DNA of 64,000 nucleotides from contig BCIA01000001.1 of the NCBI GenBank assembly GCA_001599815.1, positions 5,662,978 to 5,726,977 of the forward strand, given 5' to 3'. Below are positions 10,955 through 20,380 of this stretch, piece after piece. Origin of the DNA: Furcasterigmium furcatum (taxonomy: Eukaryota > Ascomycota > Sordariomycetes > Glomerellales > Plectosphaerellaceae). The position numbers and the translations under genes were made by a program. The notes under the pieces are model-generated. The model saw only the letters and a program-made list of their open reading frames with translations, did not search any database and had not been told where the DNA came from. Position 1 is the stretch's first letter; every line of letters starts with the position of its first letter.

Positions 10955-13900
10955 TCACGGCTCGCCCCTAAGCCTTCTCGATGACTGCTGGCTTGTCCGC
11001 CGCGCGCTCAGCTCATCCACAGCCATGGGTCGCGGAGGGCTTCGCCGTCGATATTGAGGCTTGGAACCCGTCTTGCGCCGCGAAGGCCTGCTCTCCTCCT
11101 CGCTGTCACTGTCCACAGACTCCATGTCCGAGTAAAATCCGCTCTCGATGGCCCTTCTTGTCTTCTCTTCCTCAATCTTGTCCGTCTCTTGCAGGATCTC
11201 GATCAGAGCCTTCACCGGCCCGATCACCTGCCGGAGCAAGGGCAAGATGCTGATGGAAGCGCCGGCGTTCAGGGCGGCGACGGTGACGGCTACTCCCCTG
11301 CGACCCTTCCAGTTCCCGGAGAGCGTCTGCGCGGCGGCGCACTTCCGGATCACCGCGGAGATGATCTTGGTGCTGGAAGCGCCGCGGACCTTGGTGAAGC
11401 GGTCCGGCCGCGCGAAGAGGTACTGGCGGTGGATGTGGCGCACGTCGTACTGCCGTAGGAGGCTCTGGATCTCGGGGTCGCCGGTCTCCGTTGCGAGATC
11501 CCAGATCTCGGCCCATTCTTCCGCCAGCCACGCGGCATTCTCGAGCAGCATCTCCGTGATGGCATAGTCCGAGTGCCCGACCGCCTGGTAGAGCGCGTTT
11601 ACGTGCACGCCGTCCTTGGCGAAGACGTCCGCGTTCTTCTTGAGCAGCGATCGCGTGATGGACTTGCGGGAGGCGTATGCCGCCGCGATGAGCGGGAACC
11701 CGTACCGGCCGCCGTGGATGTTTGGCTTGGCCCCGTGGTCGAGGAGCATTTCTACCATATCCTCGTTCCCGACCACGACGGCGGCCTGGAGAGCGGTGCC
11801 GTACACGTTGCACCTGGCATTGGCGTCCCAGCCTCGCCTCAGCAGATCGCGCAGGCCGTTCTTGTCTCCCTTCATCACAACAGCCTGGAGGTAGTCGCCG
11901 ATGAGGGAGAGGGAGATCCTCATCCGCGAGGCGAGCGCTTTCTCCTCGCGCAGGTGGGATGTGTTGCTCCCCATCACCTCTTGGAATAACCGGCCGCGCA
12001 CGAACTTCTCTTCGTCCCACGCCACTCTCAGGTCCTTTGGCCGGGCTCTCCAGACGTAGGTGAGAGCGTCTACGGAGGAGATCTCTCCCGTGTTCAGCTC
12101 CACGTCGACTGTCACATCCTGTCTCATCAGCGGAGATTCATTCTCGAGGTCCCGGGCGCCGTATGCTCCCTCGTCTTGCTGTGGCTTGATTCCCGTCAGG
12201 TTTTTCTGAGAGGACGTGAGAAGGAGGTCGAGATAGTGAACCGCTTCCATTTTGATCCCGACGAGGAGGAAGCCCACGACCTCTCCTGGGGACTCTTGTC
12301 CCGAGGGGGCGCGGGGCCTCGTGGGCACGCTGCTGGTATGCGCTGTCGTCTGGATGGCTGCGTATTCCTGCCCGAAGGGTCTTCGGCGGTCGTATCCTCT
12401 CAAGAGAGCGGGTGTCATGATCTCGGTGGCTCGCTGGATAGACAGATTTGCTTTTCCCCAGTCATCCGACAGCGGGAAAATGCGGCGTTGGAGGGCAGGA
12501 CTGTACGCTCCCGCTTTGGAGCCGGCCGCCACGGCGTGTACCAGGGACGGGAACATGAACCGCCCGTACACGAATATGTTCTTTGTGGTTGGGTTGTCGG
12601 TGACGTTGTTGATCTCTTCCTTGGAGAAGTGGTTGGTTCCGGCGAGAAGATACGATGGCACGAGGGAAGCCTGTGGCAATGGCATGCAATCGCTGTGATG
12701 GAAAGGAGGCGGACAAATGGGAGCCGGAGCGATGAAATCTGGTTCGTCGTCCTCATCTTCCGAGTCGTTCTCGTGGGCCGTCGGTTCTGGCCGTAGATTC
12801 GCGGGCAGCCCTGTGAACCTCTCTGGATTGACTGTTTCTTCGTCTTCTTCCACATCGGCGAACGACACCCGCTTTATATTGGGCTTCTGCGGCTCTGATG
12901 GAGTTTCCTGCGGGCTATGAGATCCGTCGTGGCTGTCTCTGTGCTGTTGTGGGAGTTCTGAGATGCCATAGACAACCTCCTCTGGCGAGAAGCCGTCGAC
13001 AGCGATGGTGGTCTCTGTGGCCGTTGGAACCAAGGCTGATCTCTCGTCAACTTCCTCGAGGTCCGAAGAGATCTCAACCGGCGGCGTAGTTTCTGTTAGT
13101 TCCAACTGGGAGTCTTCTTGTAGTTCTTCTGTCTTTTCTGTCGTGAGAGGGCCGTGACAGTCCCGCATCCCCTGGCTTGAGGCGCAATGGGGACAGATGT
13201 AGTCAAACTGGGATTCTGTATCCAGGATCGCTCCACGAAGCTGCGCCGCAGTCGGCCTATCGTTCGGCTTGGGCTGCAGCATCCATGCCGTCCAGTCGAG
13301 CACGGCAGCGTCAGAGGTTGTCAGAGTCTTCCGGAGCTCCGCGATCCAGAGCTCGGTTGCGGCCGGATTGAGACAAATCAAGCTGTTGTTTTCGTTTCCA
13401 TTCTCTGAATAGAATACGGCCATGTCTCTGTGAGTTCGACCGAAAAGAATGGTTGCCATCTCTAAGAAGACGCACCCCAGAGACCAGATGTCGCTGGCCC
13501 CGTTCCTGTCCTTGAATAGAGTCAGCATTGTTGAATAATTAGTTAACATAGGGGAAACAGGAGTGCTTACAGCGCCATCGAGGACTTCAGGGGCCCAGTA
13601 CCGTGGCGTTCCTTCCTGAGACTGGCCGTTTGTCGTCAGATGCCCGTCCAAGCAGATCCTAGACGTCCCAAAGTCGGCCAAAAGAATGTTTTCGCCCTTG
13701 ACGAGAACGTTCAGGGGCTTGATGTCCTTGTGTCGGACATTCTTAGAGTGAATGTAAGCGAGTGCCGTCACCAAGCAACCGAAAAAGCTCCTCAGCATGC
13801 GTTTTCGATGAGCAGCGTCAATCTCAGTCGAGACGAGGTACTCTTGTAAGTTGACGTCGGCAATGGGGCTCATGATCAGACCGAGGTTCTCCGAGTCTGT

Positions 13901-14752
13901 ATAGGAGCCGACCAGCTTGACGACATGGCGATGTGAGAGTGTCTTGAGCGACACGAGCTCCTTTTCAAAGGCGGCAATCCGGTTAACGTCCTGCATTGCC
14001 GACTGTCCGCGGGGGATGCGCTTCCTGGCGTAGAGCTGAAGGCTGCGCCGGGACCGCACGCTGTCGACGACGGCGAACTTTCCCCGTCCGAGAACACTCA
14101 TGGAATGGAAGTAGGAGTCCGCGTCGCCCGGGAGGTGGACGTGGTTGCCGCCCTCCTCGAGGCCGACCACGTCTTCCCGGCGGCAGCGGACGATGTTCTG
14201 AAGCCTGAGAAATCTGGATCGGAGGGCGCTCCCACCGATGACCGCCGGGAGGTTCCCTTCGTTGTAGGGCAGATAGTGGTCGGTCCGGCCCTCGGCAACG
14301 AACACATCCATCACCTCCGGGATGCCGAGGACCCACAGGATCGAGAACGTCCGGGGCCGGAGGCTCCACTTCGGCTTCCCGTAGTCGACGAGGAGCTGGG
14401 TAATGCTGAGGAAGACGGCATCAAGGAGTATCTTCCGGTCAGCCAGGGGGTCGTTTGGCCGCGGCAGCCACCGTTCGAGGCCTCGTCGGAAGAGGTCCTC
14501 GGGGAGCAACTTGGCGCACATGGGCTCCCGTCTCGGTGATCGGTGTGGCTTGGAGGAGTCTTGCCTCATGGGCGCGGAGGGCTTCATGTTCTTTGCCGAT
14601 TGGATGATCATGCTGGCCTCCTCCTCGCTCTGGACGGTCTCATAGTAAGCGCTCTGGTAGTCGGATGAATCCATGTCGGCAGATGAATGACCCCAGCACT
14701 CAACGAGAGCGTGAAGGGTGACCGGATGAAGAGGATAGGACGCTTGCCGCAA
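10955..14752 (-). CDS. Protein kinase / AIG2-like (GGCT-fold) / ankyrin-repeat fusion protein
   Basis: Exons are 13571-14752 and 10955-13510, giving 1245 residues. The 60-bp intron has donor GTAAGC, branch TGCTGAC and acceptor TTCAAG; it is in frame, but removing it restores EVLDGA-DRNGASDIWSLG. Residues about 217-493 form a protein kinase: Gly loop GRGKFAVV, Lys 244, HKDIKPLN (HRD changed to HKD), DFG 360-362 and APE 387-389. A disordered acidic linker follows. Residues about 703-885 look like an AIG2-like / gamma-glutamylcyclotransferase fold (NIFVYGRFMFPSLVHAV, ALLRGYDRRR, VVGFLLVGIKMEAVHYLDLL, DALTYVWR). Residues about 935-1085 hold ankyrin-type repeats (GTALQAAVVVGNEDMVEMLL). The tail is basic and Ser-rich. 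The true start may be Met 27 (14674). It is transcribed divergently from a HeLo protein gene. Kinase and ankyrin calls are firm; the AIG2-like call is by pattern. Confidence 0.8.
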   Translation of the reverse strand: MRQASYPLHPVTLHALVECWGHSSADMDSSDYQSAYYETVQSEEEASMIIQSAKNMKPSAPMRQDSSKPHRSPRREPMCAKLLPEDLFRRGLERWLPRPNDPLADRKILLDAVFLSITQLLVDYGKPKWSLRPRTFSILWVLGIPEVMDVFVAEGRTDHYLPYNEGNLPAVIGGSALRSRFLRLQNIVRCRREDVVGLEEGGNHVHLPGDADSYFHSMSVLGRGKFAVVDSVRSRRSLQLYARKRIPRGQSAMQDVNRIAAFEKELVSLKTLSHRHVVKLVGSYTDSENLGLIMSPIADVNLQEYLVSTEIDAAHRKRMLRSFFGCLVTALAYIHSKNVRHKDIKPLNVLVKGENILLADFGTSRICLDGHLTTNGQSQEGTPRYWAPEVLDGAVSTPVSPMLTNYSTMLTLFKDRNGASDIWSLGCVFLEMATILFGRTHRDMAVFYSENGNENNSLICLNPAATELWIAELRKTLTTSDAAVLDWTAWMLQPKPNDRPTAAQLRGAILDTESQFDYICPHCASSQGMRDCHGPLTTEKTEELQEDSQLELTETTPPVEISSDLEEVDERSALVPTATETTIAVDGFSPEEVVYGISELPQQHRDSHDGSHSPQETPSEPQKPNIKRVSFADVEEDEETVNPERFTGLPANLRPEPTAHENDSEDEDDEPDFIAPAPICPPPFHHSDCMPLPQASLVPSYLLAGTNHFSKEEINNVTDNPTTKNIFVYGRFMFPSLVHAVAAGSKAGAYSPALQRRIFPLSDDWGKANLSIQRATEIMTPALLRGYDRRRPFGQEYAAIQTTAHTSSVPTRPRAPSGQESPGEVVGFLLVGIKMEAVHYLDLLLTSSQKNLTGIKPQQDEGAYGARDLENESPLMRQDVTVDVELNTGEISSVDALTYVWRARPKDLRVAWDEEKFVRGRLFQEVMGSNTSHLREEKALASRMRISLSLIGDYLQAVVMKGDKNGLRDLLRRGWDANARCNVYGTALQAAVVVGNEDMVEMLLDHGAKPNIHGGRYGFPLIAAAYASRKSITRSLLKKNADVFAKDGVHVNALYQAVGHSDYAITEMLLENAAWLAEEWAEIWDLATETGDPEIQSLLRQYDVRHIHRQYLFARPDRFTKVRGASSTKIISAVIRKCAAAQTLSGNWKGRRGVAVTVAALNAGASISILPLLRQVIGPVKALIEILQETDKIEEEKTRRAIESGFYSDMESVDSDSEEESRPSRRKTGSKPQYRRRSPPRPMAVDELSARRTSQQSSRRLRGEP

Positions 14753-15543
14753 CTATGAGATGAGGGCGAGGGCCTGACACGAGCCATCTGCAATGACTAT
14801 CCGTCGAGAACTTGCGCCATCTTGTATACAATATCCCCCACGCACAGTCATTAGCGATGATATCGAGCTCGGTGTATTCGTAATCACCATATTCACAGCC
14901 ACCGCCTCCTTCTGTTGACGTTTGGCCGCGCACCTGAGTGCCCATTAATCGAGGCCAAAGCCAGCTCTCTGACGTGCCTTAGGTAGGTAATTTGTCAGTA
15001 GCAAGGCTAGAGATCACAGCAAGTCAGAGTGGGCAAAGTGCGACGGGGCTGTCCAACCAGCCCGGCGTCCTGCAGCCACTGGCACGAGACTACACAGCCC
15101 CAGCGATCGCCGTGCAGGCGACCAGCGAGGCAACTTGGCAGCACCTAGGACTTGTGACTATGGACTACCGCGAGTACGAGTACGCTGCTCGGACAGAAGA
15201 TAACGCTACTGCAAAGGGGCCTCCAGCGCCCCCAAAGGGCTGTGCCAAGCCACCCCCAACCTCACTCGCAGCGCAAGGCAACGGCTGGCGATCATTCGCG
15301 AAAAGCGCCTTGTCCGAGTCACCCATGCTGAATCGCAAAGGAATTACCTATTCTGGCGCCAGAGCCGGCACTCGAGTCATCCGGCGCAGACATGCAAGGC
15401 GAAGCAAGGCTGGTGGCGAGTGTTCGCGGCATTCCACTACGCAACATTAAGACCGCCCAGCATTTACATGTGCTCCGGAGTCACCATCAGCAATACCGGC
15501 AGATTGATCTTCTTCTTCGTCGCATAGTCGAATTATCGCCGCC
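14753..15543. promoter_or_regulatory. Divergent intergenic region shared by the kinase-ankyrin and HeLo genes
   Basis: This 791-bp stretch lies between two divergent starts, so it must carry both promoters. An open frame at 14992-15450 on the plus strand has no recognisable family sequence. I see no clear operator or TATA motif. Confidence 0.5.
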
Positions 15544-17496
15544 ATGGACCCGGGTACAGCTCTCGGTGCTGTATCGCTGACCTTTCAAGTCTTCGCGGGT
15601 TGCATCAAAGGTATAGACTCAATTAATTGCGCGCACTCTGGTTGTACGTTCAATCGCTAACGACCAACGCAAGGTTATCAACTCCTCTCAGAGGCCAGTG
15701 GGCTCGAGAAGAACCACCAGTTCTTCCGCATCCGCTTCAAGACTGAGCAGTACAGGCTCCTGGACTGGGCAGCCGTCGCCAAGTTGAGCGAGAACGATGA
15801 CACTTTGGCCATCGGCAAAGCAAGCCGCTCTGTGCTGCTCGACATTCTGGACCAGCAACGGAGATTGATGCACCGATTCGGACGGTTAGATGACCGATAT
15901 CGTCCCTTGGGGCGGCCGTTATTGTGCGAGGAGCATGATGCCCTGGAGGGAGACGAGATCAACTCGAACGAAAAGGACCAGGCCGACTCGGTGCAGAGCC
16001 GGTTTCCCACAAACAATGCACTGCTGGCCAAGTCCCTCGACTTCATCCGGAACACGAGCAAGTATCCCAGGCGCCTGCGCTGGGCCATCTCTGACAAGGC
16101 TCAGATCGAGGAGCTGTTGTCCAGGCTGGGAATCCTGAACGACTCGGTCCAAGAACTCCTCAGCAACCACCAGCTGCAGACACTCAACAATCAGCAGATC
16201 CGGACAAACTATCAGATCATGCAGCTGAACGACAAGCTCGACCACCTCTGCGAAATCGTAAAAGCCGGCCTCCTGCATCTTCCGCCTCCAGATCGATCAG
16301 AGTACGATGTACCGGCATATTTCAGCAGCGTCTCGAACGCAGCGCACGAGAAGGAGACCAACCTCTTGGCTCTCGCACAGTTCAAGGCCCTGAGATCGGC
16401 CATAAACTCGCAGTCTCTGACGGCTGATGTCCGCAACCAGCTGGGCCTCCAGCAAGCCAAACCCGACACAAGGCCGATGCGCATCTCTGCAAAGGAGATC
16501 GAGTTCATCCAGAACCAGGGAAGCACCCTCGGCACGAGGATCCCGGCATGGTACAAGCCTCGTCTCGAGTCGTGGAGGCAAGTCTGGATTGAGTGGAACA
16601 GCGTCCGGCGCGTGGCGACTCAACACCCGGACAGTCACGATCAGAACCGGCTCGCCGTCGATCGTTTCGAGGCCCTGATAGAGCTGATGCGGGAAGACGC
16701 CTACACCCGGCAGTTTCGGGCGCTCAAGTGTCTTGGGTACTACGTGAGAGAGGAGTCGTCAACGGACATTGGATACGGCCTTGTGTTCGAGCACCCCGAA
16801 GGTTTCAATCCTTCCGTCTTGCCCTCGTCCCTCATGGACCGCATCCTCGCAACACAGGCCCCGGCATCAATGCCCAGCCTGACCTCCCGGATACGTCTGA
16901 TGAGGTCCCTGACGGAGAGTGTTGAGAAGTTGCACGCAGTCAACTGGCTCCATAAAGGCTTCCGCAGCGACAACGTTCTCTTCTTCCCGGGGGATGACGG
17001 CAGCGTCGACCTTGGCCAGCCGTTCCTCTCCGGATTCGACTACTCGCGTCCTGAAAGCGCAAACTACATGTCCGAAAGTCCACCAGCGTTGGTATCGGAA
17101 GACCTCTACCGACATCCCGCGGTGCAGGGAGGCCCGAGGGACGACGCCCTCGGGTTCGGATACAAGAAGCAGCACGACGTCTACGCCCTGGGGCTCATCC
17201 TCACAGAGATTGCTTTCTGGAAGCCCTTGCATGAGATACTCGGTTTCGAGAGCCTCGCTATCATCCGGCCCAGCGAGGCGGCCGGTGTTAAAGAGAGGCT
17301 ACTGCATGCGGAGCACGGGGCGAAGCTGGCGGGCACCACAGGTGACGCTGTCAGAGAAGCGATCCAGGCGTGCATTACCGGGCCGTCTCGGTTCTACGGG
17401 GATGCAACGCATATTCAGGATTACAAGAGCGGTCCGGGGTTGCAGCAATGGTTCTTCGATGCTGTGGTTAGAAGGTTGGAGGAGGTCAGGATTTAG
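15544..17496 (+). CDS. HeLo-domain protein with degenerate kinase-like C-terminal half
   Basis: Exons are 15544-15610 and 15674-17496, giving 629 residues. The 63-bp intron (GTATAG...CAACGCAAG, branch TCGCTAAC) joins FAGCIKG to YQLLSEA. The N-terminus MDPGTALGAVSLTFQVFAG followed by RFKTEQYRLLDW is the signature of the HeLo (HET-S/LopB, prion-inhibition and propagation) domain, about residues 5-220. Helical, Gln/Leu-rich sequence follows. The C-terminal half (about 300-620) resembles a protein kinase fold but lacks key residues: the catalytic loop reads HKGFRSDNVLF near residue 448, and the metal site reads LSGFDYSRP near 476. No glycine loop is obvious. This order recalls MLKL-like fungal proteins in which a kinase-like domain controls a membrane-targeting helical domain. 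Cell-death function is inferred from the domain, not shown. Confidence 0.8.
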
Positions 17497-18410
17497 CCAG
17501 GTATGGATATGTGTGATTTGAATGAAATGGATAGACAAATGTAGATTCATTTGATAGAAGACCAAGCGACAAGGTTGTCTCAAAAGGCTCATGGCTGGCG
17601 CAGTTTTGGATATGGAGTTTGAAGAGGTACCACAAGACAGTATGCGTTGAGGTTACTTCCAGGAATCTGGATACTACTTTGTGTCAACAAGTAACTGGTT
17701 ACTAAGTTGCCGACTGTCTCTGGAGGCTCAGGAGCCATTCCTCGTTATGCATTTGGAGCACTTCCAGACGCTTGCACAATTATGCATAAATTGTCCAGGC
17801 GTACTGTGGCTGTGGCTGAGGCCCGTGGAGAGCAAAGAACGGCAAGAATATTAGTCCCAATCAGTCCTGGGCGCAGAAACCCATATTTCAAGGTAAAAGA
17901 TGCGAAAGCGACAACCCTGGCGGCGTTTCAGGGGCACTTGCAGACGCTAGGGACGAAGGTTAGCCCGAACCACTGCGCCTGCAGAGGGTCCAGGGCCTCC
18001 ATCAGAGCTGCCCGGGCATTCATGTGATCGAGGCCCCCACCTACCACTCCAGCACTTCCCGTTTCCACAGGCCCGAGCCGCTGGCATCAGCTCCTAGCAA
18101 CCACCTTTCATCGTCCCGGTCGTCTTGGATGCGTCACCTGGCGGGCTCAGCAGCATACTGATTACTATTTCTTACCTGGTTCCAGCATCATTCAGTACTT
18201 GGACACTCTGCAGGCCAAGCATTAGCGTTGACCCGACTCGCACCCGGGGCTGCCGGCTGCAGTCTCACTGTCAGATTCAGTACCATCACCATCAAATCGA
18301 ATCACGTCAATTCCGAGCGCATGTGTGACATCCTTGGCATTATACACTATCATACATTGGTATCATTTCCATCATCGCATCATGCTTTCGTCGCCTCGAC
18401 AAGACACCCC
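17497..18410. other. Convergent intergenic region, 914 bp
   Basis: This lies between the HeLo gene 3' end and the 3' end of the repeat-bearing protein gene. Short open frames show no family sequence. No gene is seen. Confidence 0.5.
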
Positions 18411-19475
18411 TCAGTTCATCCGGTAGGTAGCATCCTTGCGGAAGTACTGGCTGATGTCATTGTCCAGGCCGCAGCCGACGCAGGTGTGAACCACCTTTGC
18501 GCCCTGGTGGCCGGGTCCGAAGTGGTCAGGACCCATACCGGCGGCGCCCACGCCGGCGGTTGCGGCGGTCCGGCTCTGCCCGCCGGCCAGATTAGTGTTG
18601 CGGGTGCTGTCGAGATCCGAGTCGATGCGGGGATCCAGCTTGTTGGCCAGGTTGCTGTCGTGGGGCCCGGCGCGGTTGTTGCTGCCCGGGCCGGTCTGGT
18701 AGGGATCCAGCATGGTGCTCTGCGGCACGCCGCCGCCGGGTTGGTGCTGCTGGCTGAGGGCGAGACCAGTGCCGGCGACTCCGGCGGTGCCCAAGGCGGC
18801 GGCCCTGTTGTCGTGGCCGTAGTCTTGGTCACGGAGGCGGCCGTCGTGGTCGCGGCTGCCCGCTCCGGAAACGGTGTTGTAGGTGCCGCCCGTCGCGCCC
18901 GTCGTGCCCGTCGTCGCGCGGTTGTCGTAGCGAGTGTCGCCGAGCGTCGAGGTGGCGGACGCCTGCTGGTCGGGGCGAAGCGGCAGGTCCTTGTGATGGA
19001 GCCTGCTCTGCTCGTCGGTCGTATAAGTGTTCAGGGTGTCGGTCTTGCGAGGCGGGCTGTTGCGGCCCTGGCCCATGTTGCCCCAGTACTCGGGCTGGGT
19101 GTTGCTGGTGCGGTTGACGCCCTCGTCTTTGGTGTAAGACTGGTCGGCAAAGTCGACTCCGGAGTCTGTGTTGCGGTGCCCGTAGCCGTATCCGGTCGTG
19201 GAGTCGGCGGTGGTGCGGGTGGTGTTGTCATACTTGTTGTCCTTGTATGTTGTGCCGTAGTCACGGCCGTCGGTGGCGGTTGTGCGGGTGGTGTTGTCAT
19301 ACTTGTTGTCTTTATAGGTTGTCCCGTAGTCACGGCCGTCGGTGGCGGTGGTGCCGGCGGTTGTGCTGCCGTACTTGGGGTCGTGCTGCGCGGTGGTGGT
19401 GTGGCTGTCCTTGTAGCCATCTTCACGATCCCGGTCGGAATGCATGGCATCCTTGATCTTGTCCCTGAGACCCAT
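18411..19475 (-). CDS. Hydrophilic repeat-bearing protein with conserved-looking Cys-containing C-terminus
   Basis: A single open frame of 354 residues begins MGLRDKIKDAMHSDRDRED. The body is very hydrophilic and rich in Thr, Asp, Gly, Tyr and Asn, with few hydrophobic residues. A 23-residue unit (TDGRDYGTTYKDNKYDN plus flanks) occurs twice in tandem. A low-complexity Gly/Ala stretch follows. The C-terminus KVVHTCVGCGLDNDISQYF has a CxxC pair and looks like a structured, conserved tail. This composition resembles fungal stress or desiccation-related disordered proteins, but I do not recognise the family. The 424-residue opposite-strand frame over it is Gly/Val-rich and judged a shadow. Confidence 0.65.
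   Translation of the reverse strand: MGLRDKIKDAMHSDRDREDGYKDSHTTTAQHDPKYGSTTAGTTATDGRDYGTTYKDNKYDNTTRTTATDGRDYGTTYKDNKYDNTTRTTADSTTGYGYGHRNTDSGVDFADQSYTKDEGVNRTSNTQPEYWGNMGQGRNSPPRKTDTLNTYTTDEQSRLHHKDLPLRPDQQASATSTLGDTRYDNRATTGTTGATGGTYNTVSGAGSRDHDGRLRDQDYGHDNRAAALGTAGVAGTGLALSQQHQPGGGVPQSTMLDPYQTGPGSNNRAGPHDSNLANKLDPRIDSDLDSTRNTNLAGGQSRTAATAGVGAAGMGPDHFGPGHQGAKVVHTCVGCGLDNDISQYFRKDATYRMN
19209..19346 (-). repeat. Tandem 69-bp repeat, two copies, inside the gene
   Basis: Two adjacent copies of a 69-bp unit encode TDGRDYGTTYKDNKYDNTT and flanking residues. They differ by a few bases, for example tccttgtatgttgtg against tctttataggttgtc, all silent or nearly so. Confidence 0.8.
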
Positions 19476-20380
19476 GATGAAGTATTTGGGTTGGTGTTAT
19501 GAGTTGTGATGTGGTTGTGTAGTTGTGTGGAAGACTGTCAAGTTTGGTATCGAGTCTGAATGTCTGATGCTAGAAGGAGAATATCACAAGCTGAGGCGAG
19601 GCGAGTCCCTCTCATATACTCACTCGTCGACCAGCCGGTGCCCATCCCATGGTCTGTGACATCACGTTCGCCATCTGCTACGGGGACCAGGTCCGAAAGG
19701 GGTGCCATGTTTCCAACGATCACTATGATCTCATGTGGAGGGACTTCAAGTGGACCGCCAGAGGCATCCGGGGCACATTGTTGGACGACAGGCGTTCGCT
19801 GTCGAAAGCTGCTCGACGTGCTCGTCGACTGCCGGCTTGCGTGGATGACGGCGTTGCGGCTCGACATGACGTTGCCCATAGGCAGATCCGCGCCCGTTGG
19901 AGCCGCACCGGCTCGCACGAGCCACGCAACCAGAAAAAAGTGGAAGCTAAGCAGAGTTGGCAGGGAAGAAGATCTCAGAAGACTTGGTCTTTAGGGTCAT
20001 TTCTCCACGTGGAATGATGGAAGTCGGAGGTGGGGTTGGCGTGCGTCATTGTGCCCCCTTTTTTCGGAGAACATGAGCCGCCAGCTGCCAAGAGTTGTCG
20101 TTGCATCAACCAACACTGTGAACTCACTCAACGTGGTTCGATTTGGATCCAAAATTGAGGATCATGGATATGCAGCTCAAGGATTATGCATGGTAATAAT
20201 ACAGAGCTGCAGTGAAATTTCCTTCTTGGCCCTCCAATCTGCAATCTGTTTAGGCCTCATCTTGGATATCCATGTCTTGCCAACATTAAAGGAACCTTGT
20301 AACCGTCCGTCAAATGCCCGGCGGTAACAACGTCGCAGTGCCTCAGTACAGAATCCTGCAGTAAAGCCACGGCCCATCAA
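19476..20380. other. Intergenic, 905 bp
   Basis: This is upstream of the repeat-bearing protein and downstream of the second transporter, both minus strand. No supported gene is seen. Confidence 0.5.

Noticed and set aside
13511..13570. Kinase-ankyrin gene as one uninterrupted 1265-codon frame
   Set aside because: The 60-bp stretch has perfect intron signals (GTAAGC, TGCTGAC, CAAG) and interrupts a conserved kinase segment; removing it restores the family sequence.
14992..15450. Plus-strand 152-residue open frame between the kinase-ankyrin and HeLo genes
   Set aside because: It has no recognisable motif, and a promoter is expected there.
18228..19502. Plus-strand 424-residue open frame
   Set aside because: It is Gly/Val/Ala-rich, antisense to the repeat-bearing protein, and its repeats are just the complement of that gene's tandem repeat.
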